A stretch of 64,000 nt of DNA from NCBI GenBank assembly GCA_024279135.1, contig JAJRRU010000032.1, forward strand, positions 124,001-188,000, written 5' to 3'. Origin of the DNA: Alphaproteobacteria bacterium (GTDB taxonomy: Bacteria; Pseudomonadota; Alphaproteobacteria; Rhodospirillales; Casp-alpha2). The notes beneath the pieces were generated by a model, which worked only from the letters and a program-made list of their open reading frames with translations, was not told the origin of the DNA and searched no databases. The position numbers and the translations under genes were made by a program. This document shows positions 55,629-64,000 of the stretch, in pieces (within the stretch, counting starts at the first letter, position 1; each line of letters opens with the position of its first letter).

Positions 55629-56816
55629 TTATTTTGTGTCCTGGATTGTTTCATAACGACCGGGGATGACAACCCGGCTGTCGCGCACATGCCATTGACC
55701 GCGGGCCATAACGTGCTTGATGCCGTGTTTTTCATCGAGCACCACCAGGTCGCCGTCACCGCCGCAAACCAGTCGGCCTTTGCGCGGTAACCTCAGCAAA
55801 TCCGCCACATTGCAGGTAAACGGCGCCAGGGCTTCTGCCAAATCGACGCCGCGCTCGACAAGCTCTTGCACGGTTTCGATCAAGGTGGAGGACCGTCCAA
55901 CACCCATCCGCGTTAGTTGACTATCGTTATCGAAGTGAGGCAAACACCCGCCACCATCGGAACTGATGGTAAGGTGAGCGGCCGGTCCGCCTTTATCCCG
56001 GTAGCGCAAGAAGGCATCGGCCGCGCTCAGACCCTGATGATCTGATCCGTCCGGCTCTTTGGGAAAAGCGGTCAAATCAATCCGGCAACCATGGTGTGAC
56101 AGCTCAAGAGCCTCTTCAAAAAGATATGTATTGCGATTGACGTGGGTTGGATTAAATACCCGCGGCGGTATCTCGCTGGTCTCCAGAGCATCACGGATTA
56201 TGGCCAGGGCGCGCCGCCCGTCACCCATATGAATGTGCACGATGCCGGCTTTGCCGGTCATTAATCCGGCCACATGGGCCTCGCTGGCGATGCGCAGAAA
56301 TTCATCCAGGGTGGGCTGACTGGACCGGTGATCGCTGATAGCCAATTCACCAATGCCTATGATGGGATCGATAAAAACAATATCGCCGCGCACACTGCCG
56401 CTCAGGGTGGTCGGTGGCACATGATAACCGCCGGTATGGCACCAGGCGGAAATTCCCTGTTCGCGCAGCCCGTAAGCCTGGGTCACCAGGCCTTGAGTAT
56501 TGCGTGTCAGATCATCAGTACCCAGTACGCCGATCACACTGGTCACCCCGGCGCTGGTAAAGGCCGAGAGGAACACCGGTGGTACTCGGCTGGCCGGCCC
56601 GCTTTCGCCGCCACCGCCGGTAATATGGGCGTGGCCGTCGATCAGGCCGGGAATAACGCTCGCCCCTTCAACGTCGAGAACCGTAACATCGAGACAGGAA
56701 GCCAGATCGGGCAGGTCTTCACCAAGGTAAACGATGGTATCGCCTGCGGTGAGTATATGACACAATCCGAGCCGGTCGGGTGCGAAAATGTTTGCGTTTT
56801 TTATTAAATTGAACAT
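55629..56816 (-). CDS. iadA: Beta-aspartyl-peptidase (isoaspartyl dipeptidase)
   Basis: 395 residues of the amidohydrolase superfamily. The metal motif DGHAHITGGGGESG, SVIGVLGTDDLTRN, AISDHRSSQPT, HIHMGDG, NPTHVNRN and ISSDGGG are IadA features. It cleaves isoaspartyl dipeptides from damaged proteins. Stands alone on this strand. Confidence 0.9.
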   Translation of the reverse strand: MFNLIKNANIFAPDRLGLCHILTAGDTIVYLGEDLPDLASCLDVTVLDVEGASVIPGLIDGHAHITGGGGESGPASRVPPVFLSAFTSAGVTSVIGVLGTDDLTRNTQGLVTQAYGLREQGISAWCHTGGYHVPPTTLSGSVRGDIVFIDPIIGIGELAISDHRSSQPTLDEFLRIASEAHVAGLMTGKAGIVHIHMGDGRRALAIIRDALETSEIPPRVFNPTHVNRNTYLFEEALELSHHGCRIDLTAFPKEPDGSDHQGLSAADAFLRYRDKGGPAAHLTISSDGGGCLPHFDNDSQLTRMGVGRSSTLIETVQELVERGVDLAEALAPFTCNVADLLRLPRKGRLVCGGDGDLVVLDEKHGIKHVMARGQWHVRDSRVVIPGRYETIQDTK

Positions 56817-56978
56817 ATAGAATACTGTTTGTTGATGTTGTCAGGCCAATTGGAGCTTACCCAACAGGCATTGTGATTGGAAGTGTTTTTCCCTGATCTT
56901 ATTGGTATTTTGGTCTTTAAGTCGCGGTACCCTATCGTGTAATATTCTGCCTAATATACCATCATAAGGATGTTGCAT

Positions 56979-57929
56979 ATGTCGTATAATCAGCCCCTTG
57001 GGGGTAACGAGATGCCACGGTTTGCCGGCCCCGCAACCATGATGCGGCTGCCGGTCCAAGATGATGCAGCCGGTCTGGATGCCTGTTTTGTTGGCGTGCC
57101 TTTGGATATAGGCACGTCAAACCGTGCCGGTGCACGGTTTGGGCCGCGCCAGATCAGGGCAGAATCATCCATGATCCGGCCCTATAATATGTCGAGCGGC
57201 ATATCTCCTTTTGATACCATGCAAGTCGCCGATATCGGTGATGTGCCGATCAATACCTTTAATCTGTTAAAATCTGTTGATATTATCGAAGATTTTTATG
57301 ATGATATCGTGCGGCACGGCGCGGCACCATTTACCATGGGCGGCGATCATACCATCGTGCTGCCTATACTGCGCGCCCTGAAGAAAAAATATGGTCCCCT
57401 CGGCGTAGTCCATGTGGATGCCCACGCCGATGTCAATGATCATATGTTTGGCGAAAAAGTTGCTCATGGCACGCCGTTCCGCCGGGCCGTGGAAGAAAAC
57501 CTTGTAGACCCGGCGCGGGTCGTACAAATCGGCCTGCGGGCTACAGGCTATAGCGATGATGACTTTAACTGGCCCCGCGAACAGGGTATGCGCGTGGTTC
57601 AGGCCGAACAGTGCTGGCATAAATCCCTAAGCCCGCTTATGGAAGAGGTCCGGGCTCAGATGGCCGGTGGCCCGGTTTATATCAGTTTCGATATTGACGG
57701 ACTGGATCCGGCCTATGCGCCAGGCACAGGCACGGTGGAGATTGGCGGGCTAACCACCATTCAGGGGTTAGAAATTGTTCGCGGCTGTCGCGGACTGGAA
57801 ATTATTGGCGGTGATCTTGTCGAGGTTTCGCCGCCTTACGATCCATCTGGCAATACCGCGTTGCTGGGGGCCAATTTGTTGTACGAAATGTTATGTGTCC
57901 ATCCCAAAGCGACACCCAGAAATTTATAA
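56979..57929 (+). CDS. Agmatinase-family ureohydrolase
   Basis: 316 residues from the ATG at 56979, which has AAGGAT eight bases upstream; the TTG at 56970 is less likely. Manganese-site motifs: MGGDHTIVLPILRAL, VVHVDAHADV and SFDIDGLDPAYAPGTGT. Family members cleave agmatine, guanidinobutyrate or guanidinopropionate. The adjacent GabT gene 15 bases downstream suggests 4-guanidinobutyrate to GABA, rather than polyamine synthesis; that is inference. Confidence 0.88.
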   Translation: MSYNQPLGGNEMPRFAGPATMMRLPVQDDAAGLDACFVGVPLDIGTSNRAGARFGPRQIRAESSMIRPYNMSSGISPFDTMQVADIGDVPINTFNLLKSVDIIEDFYDDIVRHGAAPFTMGGDHTIVLPILRALKKKYGPLGVVHVDAHADVNDHMFGEKVAHGTPFRRAVEENLVDPARVVQIGLRATGYSDDDFNWPREQGMRVVQAEQCWHKSLSPLMEEVRAQMAGGPVYISFDIDGLDPAYAPGTGTVEIGGLTTIQGLEIVRGCRGLEIIGGDLVEVSPPYDPSGNTALLGANLLYEMLCVHPKATPRNL

Positions 57930-57944
57930 ACCAGGAGACTACCC

Positions 57945-59234
57945 ATGAAGACAAAAATGACCAATGCAGAGCTTATAACTCGTCGGGAAAACGCCATACC
58001 ACGGGGTCTGGCATCGGCCACGTCGGTCATTGTCGAGCGAGCCGAAAATGCCGAGGTCTGGGACGTGGAAGGCAATCGTTATATTGATTTCGCCGCTGGT
58101 ATTGCAGTGGTCAACACCGGTCATTGCAACCCCAAAGTTTCAGCGGCGGTCAAACAACAACTTGATAAATTCAGCCACACGGCTTTTCAGGTGCTGGCCT
58201 ATGAAAGTTATATTGCCCTGGCCGAGCGGCTGAATGCCATGGCGCCGATCAAAAATGCCAAGACCCTGTTGATGACAACAGGTGCCGAGGCCGTTGAAAA
58301 TGCCATTAAAATCGCCCGTCATTATACCAAGCGCCCGGCGGTTATTTCATTTACCGGCGGATTTCACGGACGTTCTTTGCTGACCATGGGGCTGACCGGC
58401 AAGATCGTGCCCTACAAAGCCGGTTTCGGGCCATTCCCGGCCGATATCTATCATGTGCCTTTTCCTATTGTCCATCACGGGATTACCGAAGAAGATAGTT
58501 TTACCGCCCTGGAGCGGTTGTTCAAGGGTGATGTGGACCCGGCCACTGTGGCGGCCATCATTCTAGAACCGGTACAGGGCGAAGGTGGCTTTTATATCGC
58601 CCCGCAGTCGTTCATGAAACGGTTGCGCCAGCTTTGTGATGACCACGGCATCTTGATGATTTGTGACGAAATTCAAACCGGTTTTGCCCGCACGGGCCGT
58701 GTTTTTGCTACTGAACATTATGATATTGAACCCGATATGATTACCGTTGCCAAGGCATTGGCCGGGGGATATCCGCTTTCCGGCGTGATCGGCAAACAAG
58801 CCATCATGGATAGCCCGACCCCGGGTGGATTGGGTGGAACCTATGGCGGCAGCCCGATTGGTTGTGCGGCGGCCCATGCGGTACTGGACATTATCGAAAG
58901 CGATGATCTGTGTGCCCGAAGCGTTGAAATCGGCGATCGGTTGCGCCAGCGGCTGGAAAAGATTCGTGATCGAAATGATACCGCCCCAATCGGTGATATT
59001 CGTAATCTTGGGGCGATGGTGGCGTTTGAGCTGGTCAAGCAGCGCGGTGGACATGAACCGGCACCGGAGCTGATTGGCGAGTTGATCAGTCGGGCGCAAG
59101 ATAAGGGGCTGGTGATTTTGTCATGCGGGATCTACGGCAATACAATTCGCATTTTGACCCCGTTGACGATCTCAAACGAAACCCTTGACGAGGGAATGGA
59201 TATACTTGAAAAATCACTGGTTAATCTAGGCTAG
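57945..59234 (+). CDS. gabT: 4-aminobutyrate aminotransferase
   Basis: 429 residues of class III aminotransferase. NRYIDFAAGIAVVNTGHCNPKV, SFTGGFHGRSLLTMGLTGK, the CDEIQTGFARTGRVFATEHYDIEPDM motif and the PLP lysine in TVAKALAGGYPLSGVIG are present. It turns GABA and 2-oxoglutarate into succinate semialdehyde. A good AGGAGA site lies upstream of the ATG. No succinate semialdehyde dehydrogenase is in the window. Confidence 0.9.
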   Translation: MKTKMTNAELITRRENAIPRGLASATSVIVERAENAEVWDVEGNRYIDFAAGIAVVNTGHCNPKVSAAVKQQLDKFSHTAFQVLAYESYIALAERLNAMAPIKNAKTLLMTTGAEAVENAIKIARHYTKRPAVISFTGGFHGRSLLTMGLTGKIVPYKAGFGPFPADIYHVPFPIVHHGITEEDSFTALERLFKGDVDPATVAAIILEPVQGEGGFYIAPQSFMKRLRQLCDDHGILMICDEIQTGFARTGRVFATEHYDIEPDMITVAKALAGGYPLSGVIGKQAIMDSPTPGGLGGTYGGSPIGCAAAHAVLDIIESDDLCARSVEIGDRLRQRLEKIRDRNDTAPIGDIRNLGAMVAFELVKQRGGHEPAPELIGELISRAQDKGLVILSCGIYGNTIRILTPLTISNETLDEGMDILEKSLVNLG

Positions 59235-59326
59235 ATTATAATCCTGCCAGCCATGCTACCAGATGAGACCTGTCTGACTACAATGGTCCATGGATGGCGT
59301 AATAATAAAACATGAGAGTTCGCTAA

Positions 59327-60856
59327 ATGAGCAGTTCGCAGGATCAGGATATCATTGATATTTTTGTCGTTGGTGGCGGGGTCAACGGGGTTGGCATCGC
59401 TCGCGATGCCGCAGGCCGCGGATACACCGTACACCTTGCCGAACAGAGCGATCTGGCCAGCGGCACATCATCCGGCTCGACAAAATTAATTCATGGCGGC
59501 CTGCGATACCTTGAACATTACGAGTTTATGCTGGTTCGCAAGGCCTTGATTGAGCGGGAAATTCTGTGGCAGATGGCACCGCATATTATCAAACCCATGC
59601 GGTTTATCCTGCCTCATCACAAAGGCCTTCGCCCGGCGTGGTTGTTGCGCCTCGGGCTGTTCATGTACGATCATCTGGGCGGGCGTAAGTTGTTGCCACC
59701 GACCCGCGATGTGGATTTGAAAACTGATCCTGCCGGATCACCCTTACTGCCCATGTTTACCAAGGGGTTCGAATATTCCGATTGTGCGGTCGATGATGCC
59801 CGTCTGGTCATATTAAACGCCATGGACGCACGGGCCTACGGCGCGGTCATTAATACCAGAACCCGGGTTGTCAATATTCAACAGATCGATGGCTTGTGGC
59901 ACATTCGAACCGAAAACAGCGAAACAGGTCATCAGCAAACGACTCTGGCCCGAATTTTGGTCAATGCAACGGGCCCGTGGATAGACCGGTTTTTACAAGG
60001 TCCGGTTGGGCAAACGTCGGCCCACAATGTCCGGCTGGTTATGGGCAGTCATATTATCGTTAAAAAAATGTACGACCATGACCGGTGTTATATTTTCCAA
60101 AATGCCGATGGACGAATTATTTTTGCCATTCCTTACGAGGATGATTTTACCATGATCGGCACGACCGATCATGATTTCGAGGGTGATCCAGCTGATGCAG
60201 CCATCACCGAACATGAAATCGAATATCTGTGTACTGCGGCCAGTGAGTATTTTAAACAGCCCGTCGAGCGCGATCAGGTGATCTGGCAATTTAGCGGTGT
60301 GCGACCGTTGTTTGACGATGGTGCATCGAAAGCCCAGGAAGCGACGCGAGATTATATCCTGCGTGTGGAAAACCAGACAAAACTGGGTGGATTGATTAAT
60401 ATATTCGGCGGCAAAATCACTACATACCGTTGTATGGCCAGTGCCGTACTTGAAAAAATCGAAGTCATGCTGGGGCCGAAAAAATCTGCCTGGACCAAAC
60501 GGTCAACCCTGCCGGGCGGAGACTTTGCGGTTAATTCGCTGGATACGCTGAGCGCTGGTCTGAGTGCTGAATATCCGTTTATCACATCGGCTTTGGCCGC
60601 AAGGCTGGCTCGACTTTATGGCACCCTTGCCCATGATGTTCTGAGCGGTGCTGCCAGCCTGGATGATATGGGCGTTTGTTTTGGGGCTGATTTATACAGC
60701 CGGGAAGTGGACTATCTGATGGATCGCGAGTTTGCCATGTATGCGACCGATGTGTTGTACCGGCGGACCAAGGTTGGCCTGCGGTTCGATGAACAGCAAA
60801 CCAGTTCATTGGCGGGTTATATGCGTAAGAGGTTGAACGGGGGAGGCGCAGCATGA
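59327..60856 (+). CDS. glpD: Aerobic glycerol-3-phosphate dehydrogenase
   Basis: 509 residues, FAD enzyme: the [18 protein letters not shown] dinucleotide fold, [52 protein letters not shown] and the [12 protein letters not shown] segments are characteristic. It feeds electrons from glycerol-3-phosphate to quinone at the membrane. Its stop overlaps the start of glpK (ATGA). Confidence 0.95.
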   Translation: MSSSQDQDIIDIFVVGGGVNGVGIARDAAGRGYTVHLAEQSDLASGTSSGSTKLIHGGLRYLEHYEFMLVRKALIEREILWQMAPHIIKPMRFILPHHKGLRPAWLLRLGLFMYDHLGGRKLLPPTRDVDLKTDPAGSPLLPMFTKGFEYSDCAVDDARLVILNAMDARAYGAVINTRTRVVNIQQIDGLWHIRTENSETGHQQTTLARILVNATGPWIDRFLQGPVGQTSAHNVRLVMGSHIIVKKMYDHDRCYIFQNADGRIIFAIPYEDDFTMIGTTDHDFEGDPADAAITEHEIEYLCTAASEYFKQPVERDQVIWQFSGVRPLFDDGASKAQEATRDYILRVENQTKLGGLINIFGGKITTYRCMASAVLEKIEVMLGPKKSAWTKRSTLPGGDFAVNSLDTLSAGLSAEYPFITSALAARLARLYGTLAHDVLSGAASLDDMGVCFGADLYSREVDYLMDREFAMYATDVLYRRTKVGLRFDEQQTSSLAGYMRKRLNGGGAA

Positions 60857-62349
60857 GTGGAGAAAAAAAATATATCCTGGCTATTGATCAGGGCACAACG
60901 TCATCACGCGCTATTGTTTTCGATGACAGCTACAAGACCGTTGCTACAGGTCAGCAGGAATTCACCCAGCATTTTCCGGACTCGGGATGGGTCGAACATG
61001 ACCCGGAAGATATCTGGCAATCGGCCATGAATAGTTGCCACGCGGCGTTGGCGGACGGTGGGGTTGAGGCCCGCGAAATTGCGGCAATTGGCATTACCAA
61101 CCAGCGCGAGACCACCCTTGTGTGGAACCGCGAAACCGGCCAGCCTGTTCACCATGCCATCGTCTGGCAGGACAGGCGGACGGCTGATGCCTGTCGGGCT
61201 TTGCGTGATGCGGGTCATGAGGCGAGGGTCACGCAAATAAGTGGTCTGTTACTGGATCCGTATTTTTCAGCCACGAAAATCGCCTGGATTTTGGACAATG
61301 TGGCTGGCGCGCGTGACGCCGCCGAGGCAGGTAAACTGGCTTTTGGTACGGTTGATACATTTCTCATATGGCGGTTAAGTGGCGGTAAGGTTCACGCGAC
61401 CGATGCCACCAATGCATCGCGCACCATGCTTTATGATATTCATTCAGGCTGCTGGTCTGATGAATTGCTGGAATTATTCAATATTCCCGTCAGCATGTTG
61501 CCATCGGTCCATGATTGTGCTGCTGATTTTGGCCACACCCAGGGCGATATATTCGGCGTTGAAATTCCCATTACCGGGGTTGCCGGGGATCAACATGCCG
61601 CACTGGTCGGCCAGGCCTGTTTTAAACCGGGCATGATGAAATCGACCTATGGAACGGGCTGCTTCGCCATGCTTAATACAGGTAAGAGCGCCGTGACGTC
61701 CCGCAGTCGCCTGTTGACGACCATAGCCTATCAAATAGCGGGCCAACCGGTTTATGCGTTGGAAGGCTCGATCTTTATCGCCGGGGCTGCGGTGCAGTGG
61801 CTGCGCGACGGGATTGGCATTATTGAAAACGCGGCCCAGTCGGGCACCCTGGCAGAACAGGCCAGCAGCACAGAGGAGGTCTATCTTGTGCCGGCTTTTG
61901 TCGGTCTCGGCGCACCCTGGTGGGACGCCGATTGTCGCGGCGCAATGTATGGTCTGACCCGTAATACCGGACCGGCAGAATTAGCCGCAGCGGCGCTGGA
62001 GGCGGTTTGTTACCAGACACATGATTTATTGCTGGCCATGCGTAATGACTGGGAACTCGCGCAGGAAACCGTTCTGCGGGTCGATGGTGGTATGGTAGCC
62101 TCAAACTGGACGATGCAGCGGCTGGCCGATATTCTAGATGCCCCGGTTGACCGGCCCGGTGTGCTGGAAACCACGGCACTGGGCGCGGCCTATCTGGCAG
62201 GAATGCATGTTGGATTTTATGCGCAACCGGAAGAATTTGCCAAGATCTGGCAACGCGAACGGCGGTTTATCCCGGCATTGCCGGATGATATTCGTCAGCG
62301 GAAACTGGCGGGCTGGAAAGATGCGGTCAGACGCACACTGTCGTCTTAA
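60853..62349 (+). CDS. glpK: Glycerol kinase
   Basis: 498 residues of the FGGY kinase family. [17 protein letters not shown], the active-site [18 protein letters not shown] and [16 protein letters not shown] are complete, with [13 protein letters not shown] in the ATP site and the [23 protein letters not shown] segment. It phosphorylates glycerol. Co-translated with glpD; no glycerol facilitator or repressor gene is near. Confidence 0.96.
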   Translation: MSGEKKYILAIDQGTTSSRAIVFDDSYKTVATGQQEFTQHFPDSGWVEHDPEDIWQSAMNSCHAALADGGVEAREIAAIGITNQRETTLVWNRETGQPVHHAIVWQDRRTADACRALRDAGHEARVTQISGLLLDPYFSATKIAWILDNVAGARDAAEAGKLAFGTVDTFLIWRLSGGKVHATDATNASRTMLYDIHSGCWSDELLELFNIPVSMLPSVHDCAADFGHTQGDIFGVEIPITGVAGDQHAALVGQACFKPGMMKSTYGTGCFAMLNTGKSAVTSRSRLLTTIAYQIAGQPVYALEGSIFIAGAAVQWLRDGIGIIENAAQSGTLAEQASSTEEVYLVPAFVGLGAPWWDADCRGAMYGLTRNTGPAELAAAALEAVCYQTHDLLLAMRNDWELAQETVLRVDGGMVASNWTMQRLADILDAPVDRPGVLETTALGAAYLAGMHVGFYAQPEEFAKIWQRERRFIPALPDDIRQRKLAGWKDAVRRTLSS

Positions 62350-62378
62350 GGGGTAAAGAAGGCCACAAGTGTACCGGT

Positions 62379-62792
62379 TTAATCTTTATAGCGAATTTCC
62401 TGAAGGTAGCTTTTAAAATCCATATCGGCAGTGATCATATCGTCAATAAAGATGTCTTTAATCATCTTTATAGTATGAACACATTTATTGCTGCAAATTT
62501 TATGGGCGGCGTAATCCGATACTAATTTATTAAAATTCTGAGTATCATTATTGTGCTGTTTTTGGTGGTTCGCAAGATTTGGATAACCCAATTCGGCCAT
62601 TATTTTTTCTTCATTATCATAATGCTGTATTACATATTGATATATTGCCTGGTATTTCTCGAGGCAATAACAGGCTTTGTCAACAACCAGCGTATTGGCA
62701 CATTCACCGATCAGATCGGCAATCTGTTGATGTTCAGCATCAATGGCACTGTGTCCTATTAGTAAATTTTTATTTATTATCAGTGATTTCAT
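62379..62792 (-). CDS. Bacteriohemerythrin, variant iron site
   Basis: 137 residues of the hemerythrin four-helix fold. The helix-A DAEHQQI histidine, the helix-B HYDNEEKIM His and Glu, and the helix-C NHQKQH histidines are visible. In helix D, where the paralogue at 62943-63374 has HVIKED, this protein has DMITAD: the usual iron-binding histidine is replaced by Asp. It may still bind iron in an altered way or be inactive. Base composition is more AT-rich than neighbours. Confidence 0.82.
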   Translation of the reverse strand: MKSLIINKNLLIGHSAIDAEHQQIADLIGECANTLVVDKACYCLEKYQAIYQYVIQHYDNEEKIMAELGYPNLANHQKQHNNDTQNFNKLVSDYAAHKICSNKCVHTIKMIKDIFIDDMITADMDFKSYLQEIRYKD

Positions 62793-62942
62793 AACGATTA
62801 ATTTGGCTGCGCTTTCGTATCAGATATTAGTATGTATTTTGTGTTTTACGGCATATCAGGACATCACAGAGAGACTGAGCTTCACAAGATATTTGCAGTC
62901 AAGCACGATCAGATAGCCTGAAATTTAAATAGCACCTAACCA

Positions 62943-63374
62943 TTAGTGATCGGTGTTCAGGAGCTCAGAAAGTTCATCATGCCTGCCGCCTTGAATATAG
63001 GGTTTTAATTGCAGGTCTTCTTTAATGACATGGTCGATGAGCCAATGTTTGAAAAAAGCTGATATCTCTGAGATTTTTACGTGCTTGCGCTGTTTAATCT
63101 GTTCATGGAAGTCGTGTAACGCCTGGATCAATTCCTGATGCTGGGATTTGTGGTGCATGAGATGAGGATAGTGGACAGCCGCCATGAGTAGCTCCTCTCT
63201 CTCAAAATGGTATTCGGTGTAGGCACGGAATTCCGTAAATACACGGTCTATAGCATTGAGGTCCTTATCAATTATTGCTTGTTCATAGGTGTTGATAAGG
63301 GTGATTAATTTTTTATGGTCGTCGTCGATAAACTCGCCGCCCACAGCCAGTTTCGGCTGCCATTCAATGGGCAT
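62943..63374 (-). CDS. Bacteriohemerythrin
   Basis: 143 residues with the complete set of ligands: IDDDHKKL, the HFEREELLM His and Glu, HHKSQH and the helix-D HVIKED. Bacteriohemerythrins bind oxygen at a di-iron site for storage, sensing or transfer. It is 150 bases upstream of the variant copy on the same strand; the two are homologous but diverged. Confidence 0.9.
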   Translation of the reverse strand: MPIEWQPKLAVGGEFIDDDHKKLITLINTYEQAIIDKDLNAIDRVFTEFRAYTEYHFEREELLMAAVHYPHLMHHKSQHQELIQALHDFHEQIKQRKHVKISEISAFFKHWLIDHVIKEDLQLKPYIQGGRHDELSELLNTDH

Positions 63375-63504
63375 CTTAACCTCCGGGATTGTAAAAAGTT
63401 ATTATCCAAGGATATGCTTGTTTAAACATGTTGGAAACAGAATTTTTGTTTTGTAGATTATATTTTCTGTTAAACACAAACATTAGAATTCATTCAAATA
63501 TCAA

Positions 63505-63541
63505 ACACAAAAGCCAGCAGGGTGTTTCCTGCCAGCCTTTG
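63505..63541 (-). terminator. Terminator-like hairpin after the SHOCT gene
   Basis: An inner stem GCAGG/CCTGC with an outer AAAG/CTTT stem and a three-base internal loop lies at about 63509-63540. It has T-runs on both strands, so it may work for both directions. Confidence 0.5.
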
Positions 63542-63557
63542 TTTTAACTTGGAAAAA

Positions 63558-63598
63558 TGGTGGGAACGACCGGGATTGAACCAGCGATCCCTGAAACA
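63558..63598 (-). tRNA. 3' fragment of a tRNA gene (truncated)
   Basis: Reading the minus strand, a CCA end, discriminator A and acceptor half CGTTCCC are followed inward by a T arm (GCTGG-TTCAATC-CCGGT, one G-T pair) and the beginning of an anticodon-stem-like CAGGG. The 5' half is missing: the sequence continues straight into the 3' end of the SHOCT gene. This is what an attachment-site copy of a tRNA end looks like. Confidence 0.65.
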
Positions 63599-63603
63599 AT
63601 GTT

Positions 63604-63954
63604 TCACGAGGAAAGAATATGTTTGCGCTCCATATACTCATCTTTTTCAATCTTTCCCTGTGCGAAACGCTCATTCAGAACATCCAGCGCCGATTTTTCA
63701 TTTTCATAAGTGGAACGACTGGTTGAACTGCCACCAAGCCATCGAACAACAAGGCTGATAACCAGGACAAGCCCGCCAATAAACAATATCATCATCAGAA
63801 AGCCGAATAGCATGTGTCCCCACCCTCCGCCAAATCCCCCACCATATGATCCCATCATGCCGTAACTATCAGCAAAGGCTTGCTGGCTAAAAAGCGAAAT
63901 CAATAACAGAGCACTGGTTGAAGCGGTTAAAATTCTGGAAAATAGTTTATTCAT
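63604..63954 (-). CDS. SHOCT-domain membrane protein
   Basis: 116 residues. A signal-like N-terminus (LFSRILTASTSALLLISLFSQQAFAD), a Gly-rich patch, one transmembrane segment (FGFLMMILFIGGLVLVISLVVRWL) and a C-terminal SHOCT helix (ALDVLNERFAQGKIEKDEYMERKHIL). SHOCT domains are common in small membrane proteins of mobile or stress islands; function unknown. The stop codon lies within six bases of the tRNA fragment. Confidence 0.82.
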   Translation of the reverse strand: MNKLFSRILTASTSALLLISLFSQQAFADSYGMMGSYGGGFGGGWGHMLFGFLMMILFIGGLVLVISLVVRWLGGSSTSRSTYENEKSALDVLNERFAQGKIEKDEYMERKHILSS

Positions 63955-64000
63955 TTTCTTTCCTTACATTGTAAATTTCAGCTTCCATAAATATACAACT

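Noticed and set aside
63600-63615. Sequence starting TGTTTCACG beside the tRNA fragment, partly like parS
   Set aside because: Only 12 of 16 positions match and the palindrome is broken; it is the end of the SHOCT gene.
63522-63758. Plus-strand open frame across the tRNA fragment
   Set aside because: Peptides such as WERPGLNQRS are what tRNA-derived sequence gives when translated; antisense to the SHOCT gene, no ribosome site or family.
1-64000. CRISPR array, rRNA, intact prophage or insertion sequence
   Set aside because: No repeat-spacer pattern, no rRNA-like sequence, and no transposase or integrase open frame was seen on either strand.

Overview
The window looks like a piece of the main chromosome of an alphaproteobacterium, most like the Rhodospirillales or a related marine lineage. 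The reasons are the gene order hemE - origin - ppsR-maf-aroE-coaE-dnaQ, the linked block mnmE-mnmG-rsmG-parA-parB, the presence of alphaproteobacterial families (HemJ, FrcA-type sugar ABC transporter, DUF6489, DUF1127) and moderate GC content. All identifications are by reading motifs; no database search was run.

Left arm (1-31 kb). It starts with a prolyl-tRNA editing-like protein, a thioredoxin-TPR chaperone (CnoX), a Lon N-domain protein, Trm112, DUF971, a UbiH-type hydroxylase, an ammonium channel, DapC, FtsK, LolA and an orphan OmpR-type response regulator. Next come RibA, a 330-residue protein of unknown function behind a consensus sigma-54 promoter, an L,D-transpeptidase, YggS, a ThiE-like protein, LeuS, LptE and HolA. 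The chromosome segregation block follows: parB, parA, rsmG, mnmG, mnmE, with two perfect parS palindromes flanking mnmG. Then come a 2Fe-2S protein with DUF6489, YyaL, Ogt and Rho.

Origin (31-38.6 kb). Haem genes hemE-hemH-hemJ run leftward and ppsR-maf-aroE-coaE-dnaQ run rightward from a 450-bp AT-rich gap (33914-34363). The gap holds about eight DnaA-box-like nonamers and a perfect TTAA-N7-TTAA CtrA-type box. I read this as oriC.

Accessory segment (38.7-47 kb). A tRNA-Arg(CCT) is followed by a small nested inverted-repeat structure, a broken CHAT-protease-like gene, a methyltransferase, a Gfo/Idh/MocA oxidoreductase, a DUF1127 mini-gene and a sugar ABC transporter whose binding-protein promoter carries two overlapping palindromes.

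Right arm (47-64 kb). The block XRE-Smr-(lutC-lutB-lutA)-mltA-tim44 / fxsA-secB is present but inverted relative to the usual order after dnaQ, with lutABC (lactate oxidation) spliced in. Catabolic genes follow: glutaryl-CoA dehydrogenase, isoaspartyl dipeptidase, an agmatinase-family ureohydrolase with GabT, and GlpD-GlpK. The end carries two hemerythrins (one lacking a canonical His ligand), a SHOCT membrane protein and a 3' tRNA fragment that may be a scar of an integrated element. No rRNA, CRISPR array, intact prophage or transposase gene was seen.
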